From positions 372,001 through 436,000 of the forward strand of contig NZ_JAHBAY010000001.1 in the NCBI RefSeq assembly GCF_018499875.1: DNA of 64,000 bases. The letters are read 5' to 3'. Both the position numbers and the translations under genes were made by a program. Position 1 is the first letter of the stretch, and each line of letters begins with the position of its first letter. Origin of the DNA: Kineosporia corallincola. GTDB lineage: Bacteria > Actinomycetota > Actinomycetes > Actinomycetales > Kineosporiaceae. Positions 34,521-44,090 of the stretch are shown one piece after another. The notes under the pieces were generated by a model. That model made no database searches. It saw only the letters and a program-made list of their open reading frames with translations, and was not told where the DNA came from.

Positions 34521-34618
34521 CTGAAGTTCGTACCCGGACGGTCACCGTCACGCCGCTGGAACCGGCGGGTCGATCGCCCCAGACGCCTCAGTCCCCCTAG
34601 TCCCCCGAGGATCCACGG

Positions 34619-35593
34619 ATGTCCACCATCACCGGCCACTCGGAGCTCGACGCCGAGCCTTCCGGCGACAGTGCCTCTACCGGTAGGCGCGGCGACCGCA
34701 TCTTCGGCGGTCTGGCCACCGGCTCCGGCATCTTCGTCATCGTCCTGGTCATCGCGGTCGCCGCCTTCCTGGTCAGCCAGGCCGTGCCGGCACTGCTCGA
34801 CAACAAGGCGAACTTCCTGTTCGACCGGGTCTGGGTGGTGACGGACAGCGGCCTCGAGTTCGGCATCCCCGACCTGCTGTACGTCACCGTCATCTCGGCC
34901 GTCATCGCGATGGTCGTCGCGGTCCCGATCGCGGTGCTCGTGGCGCTCTTCCTCACCCAGTACGCGCCCCCGCGTCTGGCCGCCCCGTTCGGCTACCTGG
35001 TCGACCTGCTGGCCGCCGTGCCCTCGATCGTCTACGGCCTGTGGGGTCTGCTGGTCTTCGGCCCGAAGGTGAAGCCGATCGAGGAGTGGATGGCCACGTA
35101 CTTCGGCTGGACCCAGCTCTTCGACGGCCCGGTCTCCTCGGGTGCGATCTTCGTGGCCTGTCTCGTACTGGCGATCATGATCCTGCCGATCGTCACGGCC
35201 ATCTCCCGCGAGGTCTTCGCCCAGACGCCGTCCACCCACAAGGAGGGTGCGCTGGCCCTCGGGGCGACCCGCTGGGAGATGATCCGCACCGCGGTCCTGC
35301 CGTTCGGCACCCCCGGCGTGATCTCCGCCGCCATGCTGGGCCTGGGCCGCGCGCTGGGTGAGACCGTGGCCGTGATGATCATCGTCAGCACCAACCCCGG
35401 TCTGTTCCGGTTCTCGGTGTTCTCCGGCGGTGAGACCTTCGCCTCCAAGATCGCCAACAGCGCCAGCGAGTTCGGCACGGCGCAGAAGGCCGGTGCCTAC
35501 ATCGCGGCCGGACTGGTGCTGTTCATCCTCACCTTCCTGGTCAACGCCGCGGCCCGGATCATCATCGAGCGCAGGAAGGCCTTCTCCGAGTGA
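34619..35593 (+). CDS. pstC: PstC, phosphate ABC transporter permease
   Basis: A 324-residue inner-membrane subunit with about six helices. The conserved cytosolic loop EGALALGATRWEMIRTAVLPFGTPG is where the PstB ATPase docks. The TM1-TM2 loop is long and faces PstS. The ~25-residue N-terminus before the first helix is polar. It ends with a GTGA overlap into pstA, so the two permeases are coupled in translation, as their heterodimer requires. GAGGAT lies ahead of the ATG. Confidence 0.96.
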   Translation: MSTITGHSELDAEPSGDSASTGRRGDRIFGGLATGSGIFVIVLVIAVAAFLVSQAVPALLDNKANFLFDRVWVVTDSGLEFGIPDLLYVTVISAVIAMVVAVPIAVLVALFLTQYAPPRLAAPFGYLVDLLAAVPSIVYGLWGLLVFGPKVKPIEEWMATYFGWTQLFDGPVSSGAIFVACLVLAIMILPIVTAISREVFAQTPSTHKEGALALGATRWEMIRTAVLPFGTPGVISAAMLGLGRALGETVAVMIIVSTNPGLFRFSVFSGGETFASKIANSASEFGTAQKAGAYIAAGLVLFILTFLVNAAARIIIERRKAFSE

Positions 35594-36498
35594 GCACGCT
35601 GACGCAGGACACCGTGTCCCCCGCCCCGCCCTCGCCGATCGACAAGCCGAGCACCATGCGGGCGGTCAAGGACAAGCTCGCCACCGTCGCGGTCTACACC
35701 GCGTTCGGGATCGCCCTGGTGCCGCTGATCTGGATCCTCTACACGGTGGTCAGCAAGGGCGCCGGGCTGCTGTTCGACGCCCAGTGGTGGACCAACTCGC
35801 AGCGCGGCATCACCGCGCGGGTCGAGGGCGGTGGCGCCTACCACGCGATCATGGGAACGCTGATCCAGGCCGCCATCACCGCGGCCATCGCCGTGCCGAT
35901 CGGCGTGCTCACCGCCGTCTACCTGGTCGAGTACGGCCGCGGAAAGCTGGCCCGGGCGGTCAGTTTCACGGTGGACATCCTCACCGGCATCCCGTCCATC
36001 GTGGCCGCGCTGTTCATCTACACGCTCTGGGTCACCTACCTGAACCTCGAGCGGGTCGCCTTCGCGGTCTGCCTGGCGCTCGTGCTGCTGATGATCCCGG
36101 TGGTGGTGCGCTCCACCGAGGAGATGCTGAAGCTCGTGCCGAACGAGCTGCGCGAGGCCTCGTACGCGCTGGGTGTGCCCAAGTGGAAGACGATCTTCAA
36201 GATCGTGCTGCCGACCGCGTTCAGCGGCATCCTCACCGGCGTGCTGCTCGGCCTGGCCCGGGTCATGGGTGAGACCGCCCCGCTGCTGATCCTGGGCCCG
36301 CCGTCCAAGGCCATCAACATGAACCCGTTCGAGGGCTTCATGGCGGCGCTGCCGACGATGATCAACTCGGAGCGCGACCAGTCGCTCCAGCCCGCTGTCG
36401 ACCGGATCTGGGCCGCCGCGCTGACGCTGATCGTGCTGATCATGCTGCTCAACGTCGCCGGCCGGGTGATCGCCCGCTTCAACAAGGTCAGCCGCTAG
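35590..36498 (+). CDS. pstA: PstA, phosphate ABC transporter permease
   Basis: A 302-residue partner of PstC with six predicted helices. The docking loop LREASYALGVPKWKTIFKIVLP is intact, and DILTGIPSIVAALFIY is a typical PstA segment. The GTG start overlaps the pstC stop codon. A 60-base gap separates it from pstB, with an AAGGGAG ribosome site for the latter. Confidence 0.96.
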   Translation: MSTLTQDTVSPAPPSPIDKPSTMRAVKDKLATVAVYTAFGIALVPLIWILYTVVSKGAGLLFDAQWWTNSQRGITARVEGGGAYHAIMGTLIQAAITAAIAVPIGVLTAVYLVEYGRGKLARAVSFTVDILTGIPSIVAALFIYTLWVTYLNLERVAFAVCLALVLLMIPVVVRSTEEMLKLVPNELREASYALGVPKWKTIFKIVLPTAFSGILTGVLLGLARVMGETAPLLILGPPSKAINMNPFEGFMAALPTMINSERDQSLQPAVDRIWAAALTLIVLIMLLNVAGRVIARFNKVSR

Positions 36499-36558
36499 GC
36501 CCTTCGTCCATCATTCATCCCCGGGCCGGAGAGGCCCGGACAGCAAGGGAGTGCACCG

Positions 36559-37335
<777 letters not shown>

Positions 37336-37390
37336 CCGTCGCTCCACGGCCCGCGGCGCTCAGCCGTCGGCGCACCAGCGACGAACCAGA

Positions 37391-37430
37391 GGACGGCGCC
37401 TGCCCGTGAGGGGCCCGGCGCCGTCCTTTT
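37391..37430 (+). terminator. Terminator of the pst operon
   Basis: A perfect 10-bp stem GGACGGCGCC/GGCGCCGTCC (37391-37400 with 37417-37426) is followed by TTTT. An additional 11-bp dyad AACAGGGGACG/CGTCCCCTGTT (37453-37463 with 37491-37501) lies just downstream and may back up termination or mark the next promoter region. Confidence 0.88.
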
Positions 37431-37501
37431 GCGCGCTCGTGATCCGGATGACAACAGGGGACGACGACGAGGCCGTGACAGGCCCATCGACGTCCCCTGT
37501 T

Positions 37502-38063
37502 CTGTTGTGCCGACTGACCCGCACAGGCGACCTGAACAGCGACTCTTCCGCACCCCCAGGTACGGCAGCAGTACGGCAACGGTACGGTGTCAGTACCGGT
37601 CTGATTCGCCCGTATTGGCCCTGATTTCTATTCGACACTTGTCGAACAGTGGAACCGCCCGGCTTTATGTGGCCAATGTCAGTTCGTATCTGGGCAATAA
37701 CACCCTGTCGTCGGATCGACTATGACTCCACGTATCTAAATGACTCCAATGAGCCATTGAAACGAAGTTGCATGTGATCGAAATGTCAGCTTTGACCTCG
37801 AAAAACACTGGTAGTTAAGGGTTCCTGACCCAGAGTGCATGGATTTCGGGCCTTGCAGTGACGGCGTGTAGCCTTTACCTTGCTACAACAAATACTGCAT
37901 TCGCACCCTGCTGCGCCCCTTCGAATGGTATTTATCCATCTGAAGCTAGAACTCTGCTCGGCGCCCCTAATTCGTCGCATCAGAGTCGATGCGTTTTGCT
38001 TCAGTAACGTCGTTGATGCCGTTCCGGAGAGTGGAGTAGCGCAGATGGCGAGGGAAGACCTCA
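37502..38063 (+). promoter_or_regulatory. Low-GC upstream region of the conservon, with a 16-base palindrome
   Basis: About 560 gene-free bases whose 37620-37960 part is clearly less GC-rich than the rest of the window. TTCGACA-CT-TGTCGAA (37631-37646) is a perfect 16-base palindrome and a likely operator; it does not match the mycobacterial LexA box. TTGCAG and TACCTT near 37854-37882 could be a -35/-10 pair. The only frames here are short and lack ribosome sites. Confidence 0.5.
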
Positions 38064-38753
38064 GTGAGTAGCGATCTGATCGGACGGCGCCGCATCATGC
38101 AGCAGCGTCTTGACCGCGTCAGAGACCTCGAGCTCGCCATGCATGAACAGGTCGAGATCATCGCCACCCGGGCCGGGAAAACGGTTGAGCAGCTCGACTT
38201 CGACGGTTCCTTCCGGGCCTCGCTCGCGGCGCTGGCCACCCTCGCGGCCCGTCGGCCCACCTTCGACGTCGTCCTCAGCCTCCCGGGCGCGCCCGCCGGT
38301 GTGCGGGTCCAGATGCTGCACGACGAGGTCAAGGTCGACGTGGTCGACCTCGAGAGCGAGCCCGCCGCAGTGGTGATCACCTCCGCGGCCCCGCCCGGGT
38401 CGCTGGCGAACGGCCGGTCCGGCTCGATGGGCTCGATGGCCGGCTCGATGGCGGCCCCCCGCGCCGGAACGATGTCCGGCCCGCGGCCCGCCACCGTGAC
38501 CCAGGCTGCGCCGGTGCGCTCCGAGACGCTCTCGGCGGTCTCCGAACAGCGGTCGCAGAACCGGCCCGACCTCCGGCCGGAGGTGCGTCCCGAGCTTCGC
38601 CCCGACCCCCGGGACGAGGTCCGCGCCGACAGCCGCCCGCAGATCCGGGCCGAGGTCGTCGACGACGACCTGGAACCCTCCGAACTGGTCGCCTCCGACC
38701 TGGCGGCCCTGCTCTGGGAGGGCCTGGCCGATCCGAACGACGGGCGGGCCTGA
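38064..38753 (+). CDS. Hypothetical protein at the head of the conservon
   Basis: A 229-residue protein I cannot assign. Residues ~1-115 look folded: a helical start (RRRIMQQRLDRVRDLELAMHEQ), then alternating strands (FDVVLSLPGAPAGVRVQMLHDEVKVDVVDL). The second half is disordered: Gly/Ser/Met-rich repeats (MGSMAGSM), then a run of R-P-(E/D)-(L/V)-R type repeats around residues 168-195, and an acidic end. The GTG start has GAGGGAAG ahead. The gene lies 120 bases before the conservon kinase in the same direction and may be an extra conservon component. No signal peptide is visible. Confidence 0.7.
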   Translation: MSSDLIGRRRIMQQRLDRVRDLELAMHEQVEIIATRAGKTVEQLDFDGSFRASLAALATLAARRPTFDVVLSLPGAPAGVRVQMLHDEVKVDVVDLESEPAAVVITSAAPPGSLANGRSGSMGSMAGSMAAPRAGTMSGPRPATVTQAAPVRSETLSAVSEQRSQNRPDLRPEVRPELRPDPRDEVRADSRPQIRAEVVDDDLEPSELVASDLAALLWEGLADPNDGRA

Positions 38754-38873
38754 GAACCCGTCCTCTCCCCAGCTCCCCGCTGATCCCTCTCCCGTCCCCC
38801 GCCCGGTGTCACCACCGGGCACACCGGCAACGCCCTACCGCGCGCACGGCCGCGCCACAGGAGTAGTTCATCG

Positions 38874-41441
38874 ATGAAGATCGCACAGAAGCTCGGCCTC
38901 CTGGTCGGTGCGCTCCTGGCGGCGGTACTGACCACGGGCCTGATCCTGTCGAGCCAGCTGGCCTCGACCTCCAAGGAGTACCAGGACCTCATCGACGGCA
39001 ACATCCAGCAGCGTGAAGCGTCACGCACGATGCTGGTGGCCTTCGGTCAGCAGGTCACGGCCTTCCAGCAGATCCTGCTCCAGGCCCGTACCGCCGACGA
39101 CTACGCCCGCCTGAAGGCGGAGTACGAGGAGCAGGCCAAGACCGTCGACAGCCTCAACGACGAGCTGCTGAAGAACGTCACGGCCGAGGACCCCCGGCTG
39201 AAGACGATGCTGGAGCAGTTCCAGACCTCGCACAGCGCCGTCGGCAGCCAGTACACCGCTGCCCTGGCCGCTTTCGAGGACTCGAACTACGAGGACATCG
39301 CCGGTGTGAGCGCCTCGGTCGAGGGGCTGGAAGAGTTCCCGAACGACCTGGTGAACATCATCGCCGACTACCGGACCAGGTCGGCCGAGGAACTGATCGC
39401 CAGCCAGAACGCGACCGCCTCCGACCGGCTCCGGCTGATCATCATCGGTGGTGTGCTGCTGCTCCTGCTGGCCACCGCCGCCGCCGTGATCGTGGTGCGG
39501 GGCATCACCCGCCCCGTCCGCTCGCTCACCAACGCCGCCCTGACGGTCGCCAACGAGCGCATGCCCCGCGTGGTCTCGGAGATCTCGACGATGGCCGGTG
39601 ACGCCGAGCCGCCGAGCTTGCCGCGGTTCCAGGTCACCACCAAGGACGAGCTGTCCACCCTGGCGAGTGCTCTCACCACCCTCCAGAACAGCGCCGTCGA
39701 CCTGGCCCTCGAACAGCGGCGCAACGAGCTGGCCAACGCCGAGACCCTGGTCAACCTGGGCCGCCGTAACCAGAGCCTGATGACTCGTATGCTCGGTTAC
39801 GTCACCGAGCTGGAGCGCGACGAGAGCAACCCGGCCTCGCTGGACAAGCTGTTCCGTCTCGACCACCTCACCACCCGCATCCGGCGGAACGCCGAATCGC
39901 TGCTGGTGCTCGCCGGTGCCAAGCAGACCCGTACCTGGTCGCACCCGATCGCGATGCAGGACGTGCTCCGCGCGGCCCTGTCCGAGATCGAGGAGTACAA
40001 CCGGGTCACGGTGCACCACATGGACCACGCCAAGGTGTCCGGGTCGGTCGCGGCCGACCTCACGCACATGCTGGCCGAGCTGCTGGAGAACGCCACCCGG
40101 TTCTCGCCGCGCGAGCGCCAGGTGCAGGTGGTCGGCCGGCTGATCCCGAGCGGCTACCAGTTCGACGTGATCGACGCCGGTCTGGGCATGACGGCCGAGG
40201 AACTGTCCGAGGCCAACGAGCGGATCGCCGAGGCCGGCCAGCGGCGCCCGGACGCGAAGGTGCTGGGCCTGCACGTGGTCGGCCGGATCGCCTCGCGCCG
40301 CGACATGCTGGTCTACCTGCTGCCCTCCGACCAGGTCGGCCTGACCGCCCAGGTGCTGGTGCCGGCCGCCGTGATCAGCGACGCGAAGCTGCCGACCGGG
40401 TTCGACCAGGTCACCGAGGTCCCGATGCTGAGCTCGCCGAAGAAGCCCGAGCCGGCGCAGGTCTCGTCGTCCGCACCGGCCCTGGCCCCGACGCCGCGCC
40501 GCAACCCCGGCAGTACGCCGAACCGGCCGATGCCCCAGCCCGCGCAGAGGGAGGCGGTTCAGCCCTTTCCGGCGGGGCCGTCGGCGGGCCAGATGCCGCA
40601 GCTGACACCCGGCAACCAGGGCCGGGCGATCGAGCCGGCCGCCCAGGCCTCCGCCCCGGCCCGACGGGTGCGTGGTGCTCAGCTGGGTGACCTGGGTATC
40701 GACAACAACGACTCGGCCCCCCGGGTCGACCCGAACGCCACCCGGTCGCAGCTGTCCTCGTTCCAGTCCGGCAACGCGGCGGCCCGGCAGTCCGGCAACG
40801 GCACCGCCCCGGGTTCCCCGGCCACGCCGGGGAACGGTGCCCCGCGCAGGGAGTCCGGACCGCTGGTCGCGCTGCCCAGCGGTGCCACTCCCCAGCCGAC
40901 CACCCCGTGGCCGCTGAACCAGCAGAACCAGCCGCTGAACCGGCGTACGCCGCAGCAGAACCTGCCCCAGAACTTGCAGCAGAACCCGCAGCAGAGCGCA
41001 CCGAACGCGCCGAGCCAGCAGTCCCCGGGCCCGGTGCGCCGGGTGCGGGGAGCACAACTCGGGGAACTCGGCGCCCTGGACTCCGACCAGAGCGCCGGCC
41101 CCGTCGATCCGAACCGCGTGAGGTCACAGATGTCTTCTCTTCAGTCCGGCGTGGCGGCAGCCCGCCGGGGAACCGGGGCGATCGGCCAGCCCCAGGCGGG
41201 CGGCCCGGCGGCCCCGTCCGGTGATCGCTCGCAGAACCCGCCCACCACGCCGGTCCGCCGGGTCCGCGGAGCGCAGCTCGGCGAACTCGACACGGGCACG
41301 GGCGGAGCGTTCCGAGGCCTGCCCCGCGACGCCGCCGGCATCGGCCGGCAGCTGTCGAACCTCCAGGCCGCGACGACCCGGGCCACCCAGGAGACCGGCC
41401 GGATCCACGCCACCGACGACGAAACGATGGAGAGCAACTGA
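38874..41441 (+). CDS. cvnA: CvnA-type sensor histidine kinase of a conservon
   Basis: An 855-residue membrane kinase. Helix one ~7-27, an extracytoplasmic helical domain of ~155 residues, helix two ~186-209, HAMP-like linker, then the kinase core: LFRLDHLTTRIRRNAESLLVL with the family histidine, ATPase motifs ELLENATRFSP and DAGLGM. The ~370-residue tail is Pro/Gln-rich and contains three copies of a RRVRGAQLG(D/E)L unit. In Streptomyces conservons this kinase works with roadblock, DUF742 and GTPase partners in a G-protein-like membrane complex. CAGGAG precedes the ATG. The stop overlaps the next start (TGATG). Confidence 0.9.
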   Translation: MKIAQKLGLLVGALLAAVLTTGLILSSQLASTSKEYQDLIDGNIQQREASRTMLVAFGQQVTAFQQILLQARTADDYARLKAEYEEQAKTVDSLNDELLKNVTAEDPRLKTMLEQFQTSHSAVGSQYTAALAAFEDSNYEDIAGVSASVEGLEEFPNDLVNIIADYRTRSAEELIASQNATASDRLRLIIIGGVLLLLLATAAAVIVVRGITRPVRSLTNAALTVANERMPRVVSEISTMAGDAEPPSLPRFQVTTKDELSTLASALTTLQNSAVDLALEQRRNELANAETLVNLGRRNQSLMTRMLGYVTELERDESNPASLDKLFRLDHLTTRIRRNAESLLVLAGAKQTRTWSHPIAMQDVLRAALSEIEEYNRVTVHHMDHAKVSGSVAADLTHMLAELLENATRFSPRERQVQVVGRLIPSGYQFDVIDAGLGMTAEELSEANERIAEAGQRRPDAKVLGLHVVGRIASRRDMLVYLLPSDQVGLTAQVLVPAAVISDAKLPTGFDQVTEVPMLSSPKKPEPAQVSSSAPALAPTPRRNPGSTPNRPMPQPAQREAVQPFPAGPSAGQMPQLTPGNQGRAIEPAAQASAPARRVRGAQLGDLGIDNNDSAPRVDPNATRSQLSSFQSGNAAARQSGNGTAPGSPATPGNGAPRRESGPLVALPSGATPQPTTPWPLNQQNQPLNRRTPQQNLPQNLQQNPQQSAPNAPSQQSPGPVRRVRGAQLGELGALDSDQSAGPVDPNRVRSQMSSLQSGVAAARRGTGAIGQPQAGGPAAPSGDRSQNPPTTPVRRVRGAQLGELDTGTGGAFRGLPRDAAGIGRQLSNLQAATTRATQETGRIHATDDETMESN

Positions 41442-41887
41442 TGAGCCCGAACGGATACGGCGCGACAGCGATGCTGAGCCCCGCCGCCCAGAACGTGAGC
41501 TGGATGCTCGACAACTTCGTCCAGGAGGTGGCGGGGGTCGAGCAGATCATCGGGGTTTCCTCCGACGGCCTGCTGATGGCGATGTCGGTGCGGATGGACC
41601 GCGGTGACGCCGACAAGCTGGGTGCCACGGTCTCCGGCCTGACCACCCTGGCGCAGAGCTCCAGCCGCCTGCTGAACAAGGGCGGCCTGACCCAGGTGAT
41701 CATCGAGTACTCCGGTGGTTACCTGCTCTGCTCGATGATCAACGGCCGGGCCTGCCTCGGTGTGGTCACCTCGGCGCAGTGCGACCTGGGCCTGATCGGC
41801 TACGAGACCGCGATGCTGGTCGAGCGGGTCGGCGCGCTGCTGACGCCCGAGCTGATCACCGAGCTCAAGGCGAACCTGGCGCTGTGA
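41441..41887 (+). CDS. cvnB: CvnB, roadblock/LC7-domain protein
   Basis: A 148-residue single-domain protein of the roadblock/LC7 fold. SWMLDNFVQEVAGVEQIIGVSSDGLLMAMS and LVERVGALLTPELITELKA are typical of conservon B proteins. Roadblock proteins bind small GTPases, often as GAPs or scaffolds, which fits CvnD two genes downstream. Start and stop overlap the neighbours by 1 and 4 bases, so the four proteins should be made together. Confidence 0.93.
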   Translation: MSPNGYGATAMLSPAAQNVSWMLDNFVQEVAGVEQIIGVSSDGLLMAMSVRMDRGDADKLGATVSGLTTLAQSSSRLLNKGGLTQVIIEYSGGYLLCSMINGRACLGVVTSAQCDLGLIGYETAMLVERVGALLTPELITELKANLAL

Positions 41888-42327
41888 GCGGCGACGGGTT
41901 CGAGGAGGAGAGCTTCGGCCGCCCGTTCCTCGGACGGGTGATCAAGGCCGCCGAGGCCGAGAACAGCTACAACGCCGCGGTGGTGGACGAGACGCCCGGT
42001 GGGCACAACCGTCCCTACCTGATCACCGGTGGCCGTACCGGTGGTGGTGCCGCGGGCATCGGCATCGAGACGCTGCTGGTGCGTGACCCGTCCGCCTCAC
42101 CGCGCGGTGACTGGTCGGCCGAGATGGTGATGATCCTGCGCGCCTGTGAGCGCCCGGTCGCCTGTGCCGAGGTCTCGGCCCGGATCGGCCTGCCGATCGG
42201 CGTGGTCCAGGTGCTCGCCGGTGACCTGGTCGGCCTGGGCGCCCTCCAGCGTTCCGCGACGTCCAAGTCGCTGGCCGACGACGTAGCTTTCATCGAGAGG
42301 TTGATTCACGGTGTCTCTGCACTCTGA
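41884..42327 (+). CDS. cvnC: CvnC, DUF742 protein
   Basis: A 147-residue DUF742 protein. The family signature RPYLITGGRT lies near residue 43, followed by IETLLVRD and a winged-helix-like part (ERPVACAEVSARIGLPIGVVQVLAGDLVGLGAL). The GTG start overlaps the cvnB stop (GTGA). It overlaps cvnD by 17 bases. DUF742 proteins are constant members of conservons; their biochemical role is not settled. Confidence 0.92.
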   Translation: MSGDGFEEESFGRPFLGRVIKAAEAENSYNAAVVDETPGGHNRPYLITGGRTGGGAAGIGIETLLVRDPSASPRGDWSAEMVMILRACERPVACAEVSARIGLPIGVVQVLAGDLVGLGALQRSATSKSLADDVAFIERLIHGVSAL

Positions 42328-42919
42328 GGTCGGGCCGGGTGCCCCGGCCGGTGCGAAGCGGCCGCCGATCCCGGTCAAGATCCTGATCTCCGGCGGTTTC
42401 GGCGTGGGCAAGACCACCACGGTCGGCGCCCTGTCCGAGATCGACCCGCTGAGCACCGAGGCGCCGATGACGTCGGCGTCGGTCGGCATCGACGACGCGG
42501 GTACCGGCAGCCAGAAGACGACCACCACGGTCGCCATGGACTTCGGCCGGGTCACGATCGACGACAGCATCATCCTCTACATGTTCGGCACGCCCGGTCA
42601 GGACCGGTTCGGCTTCATGTGGAACGACCTGGCCGACGGCGCCCTCGGCGGCGTCGTGCTGGTCGACCCGAGCCGGCTGGAGGACTGCTTCGTCGCCCTC
42701 GACTACTTCGAGAGCATCAAGCTGCCCTACGTGGTCGCGGTGAACCAGTTCGCCGGCCGCGCCGTGCTGACCCTCGACCAGGTGCGTCACGCGGTGAACG
42801 TCGACAACGACGTGCCCGTGGTGGCGGTCGACGCCCGTGACCGCGAGCAGGTCAAGGCCGTGGTGCTGACCCTGCTGCGCAAGATCCTTGCGCGGGCGAA
42901 AGCCCGCGGCCGTGGCTAG
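42311..42919 (+). CDS. cvnD: CvnD, Ras-like small GTPase of the conservon
   Basis: A 202-residue GTPase. P-loop GGFGVGKTT (about residues 28-36), the GTPGQDRF switch-II motif, and NQF in place of the usual NKxD for base recognition, as in other bacterial MglA/CvnD proteins. It is predicted to switch in response to CvnA with CvnB as partner. The end (KILARAKARGRG) is basic and could favour membrane contact. The lipoprotein gene starts 16 bases after its stop codon, within the same unit. Confidence 0.93.
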   Translation: MSLHSEVGPGAPAGAKRPPIPVKILISGGFGVGKTTTVGALSEIDPLSTEAPMTSASVGIDDAGTGSQKTTTTVAMDFGRVTIDDSIILYMFGTPGQDRFGFMWNDLADGALGGVVLVDPSRLEDCFVALDYFESIKLPYVVAVNQFAGRAVLTLDQVRHAVNVDNDVPVVAVDARDREQVKAVVLTLLRKILARAKARGRG

Positions 42920-42935
42920 GACCGGAGGAAAGCAC

Positions 42936-44033
42936 GTGCGCAAGATCCTCGCCGGCCTGGCGGCCGCGGGTATGGCCATGGTGCTGTCGGGCTGCGGCGG
43001 CGACGCGGCGGCCTCGGACAGCGTGTACGCCAACGAGGGTGCCACGGTGGGCATCTCGATGCCGAACAAGACCTCCAGCCGGTGGACGGACGACGGCACC
43101 AGCATGGCGCAGCAGTTCAAGGCCATGGGCTACAAGGTCGAGATCAACTACGCCAACGACACCTCGGAGCAGCAGGCCGAGCAGATCAAGGCGATGGTCG
43201 ACAACGACGACCAGCTGCTGGTGATCGCGGCCGTCGACGGTGGCGCCCTGGGTGACGTGCTGGCCCAGGCCGCGGCCAAGGACATCCCGGTGATCGCCTA
43301 CGACCGTCTGCTGACCGACACCACCGACGTCGGCTACCAGGCCACGTTCGACAACGAGCGGGTCGGGGTGCTCCAGGGCCAGTACATCGTCAGCCAGCTG
43401 GGGCTGGACTCCGGCCAGGACGGCCCGTTCAACGTGGAGCTGTTCGCCGGTTCGCCCACCGACGCCAACGCGAACTCGTTCTACAAGGGCTCGATGAGCG
43501 TGCTGCGCAAGTACATCAACAGCGGCAAGATCGTGGTGCGCAGCAACCAGACCCAGTTCAAGGCGATCACCACCGACCTGTACAGCGGTGACATCGCCAA
43601 GGAACGGATGTCCAAGATCCTCAAGGCCAACTACACCGGTGGCGAGAAGGTGGACGCCGTGCTGTCGCCCTACGACGGTATGACGATCGGCATCATCGAC
43701 GCGCTCAAGGCGGCCGGTTACGGCACCAACTACAAACCGCTGCCGATCACCACCGGGCAGGACTCCGAAATCCCCTCGGTCAAGTCGATCATCAACAACG
43801 AGCAGTCCGAGACGATCTTCAAGGACACCCGTGAGCTGGCCAAGGTGGCTGTGCAGCAGGGCAACGCGCTGCTGACCGGGGCCGACCCGATCATCAACGA
43901 CACCACCACGTTCGACAACGGCAAGAAGGTCGTGCCGACCTACCTGCTGTACCCGGTCGAGGTGGTCCGGACGAACTACCAGACGCTGCTGGTCGACAGC
44001 GGATACATCACCAAGGCCGACCTGGCCGCCTGA
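42936..44033 (+). CDS. Sugar-binding lipoprotein (ChvE/XylF-like), orphan in the conservon
   Basis: A 365-residue lipoprotein precursor with lipobox LSGC (Cys20). The mature part is a type-I periplasmic binding fold of the xylose/ChvE branch: VGISMPNKTSSRW, QAEQIKAMVDND, IPVIAYDRLL, SPYDGMTIGIIDALK and ITTGQDSEIPSVKSI. No permease or ATPase genes accompany it. GGAGGAAAGC lies before the GTG, and it follows cvnD by 16 bases, so it should be co-expressed with the conservon. The arrangement suggests a sensor that presents a bound sugar to the extracytoplasmic domain of CvnA, as ChvE does for VirA. That role is inference. Confidence 0.9.
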   Translation: MRKILAGLAAAGMAMVLSGCGGDAAASDSVYANEGATVGISMPNKTSSRWTDDGTSMAQQFKAMGYKVEINYANDTSEQQAEQIKAMVDNDDQLLVIAAVDGGALGDVLAQAAAKDIPVIAYDRLLTDTTDVGYQATFDNERVGVLQGQYIVSQLGLDSGQDGPFNVELFAGSPTDANANSFYKGSMSVLRKYINSGKIVVRSNQTQFKAITTDLYSGDIAKERMSKILKANYTGGEKVDAVLSPYDGMTIGIIDALKAAGYGTNYKPLPITTGQDSEIPSVKSIINNEQSETIFKDTRELAKVAVQQGNALLTGADPIINDTTTFDNGKKVVPTYLLYPVEVVRTNYQTLLVDSGYITKADLAA

Positions 44034-44045
44034 CGGCGGCCGCCC

Positions 44046-44090
44046 GAGGGCGTCCCGTGCGTGATCACGCGCGGGACGCCCTCTTTCATT
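44046..44090. terminator. Long terminator shared by converging genes
   Basis: GAGGGCGTCCCG (44046-44057) pairs with CGGGACGCCCTC (44072-44083), and the interior GCGTGATCACGC is itself self-complementary, giving a nearly continuous hairpin. TTTCATTT follows on the plus strand. The stop codon of the converging Nudix gene lies within the T-rich tail (44086-44088). Confidence 0.88.

Noticed and set aside
37631-37646. LexA/SOS box
   Set aside because: The palindrome TTCGACA-CT-TGTCGAA differs from the actinobacterial TCGAAC-4-GTTCGA form in the key positions, and the downstream genes are not DNA-repair genes.
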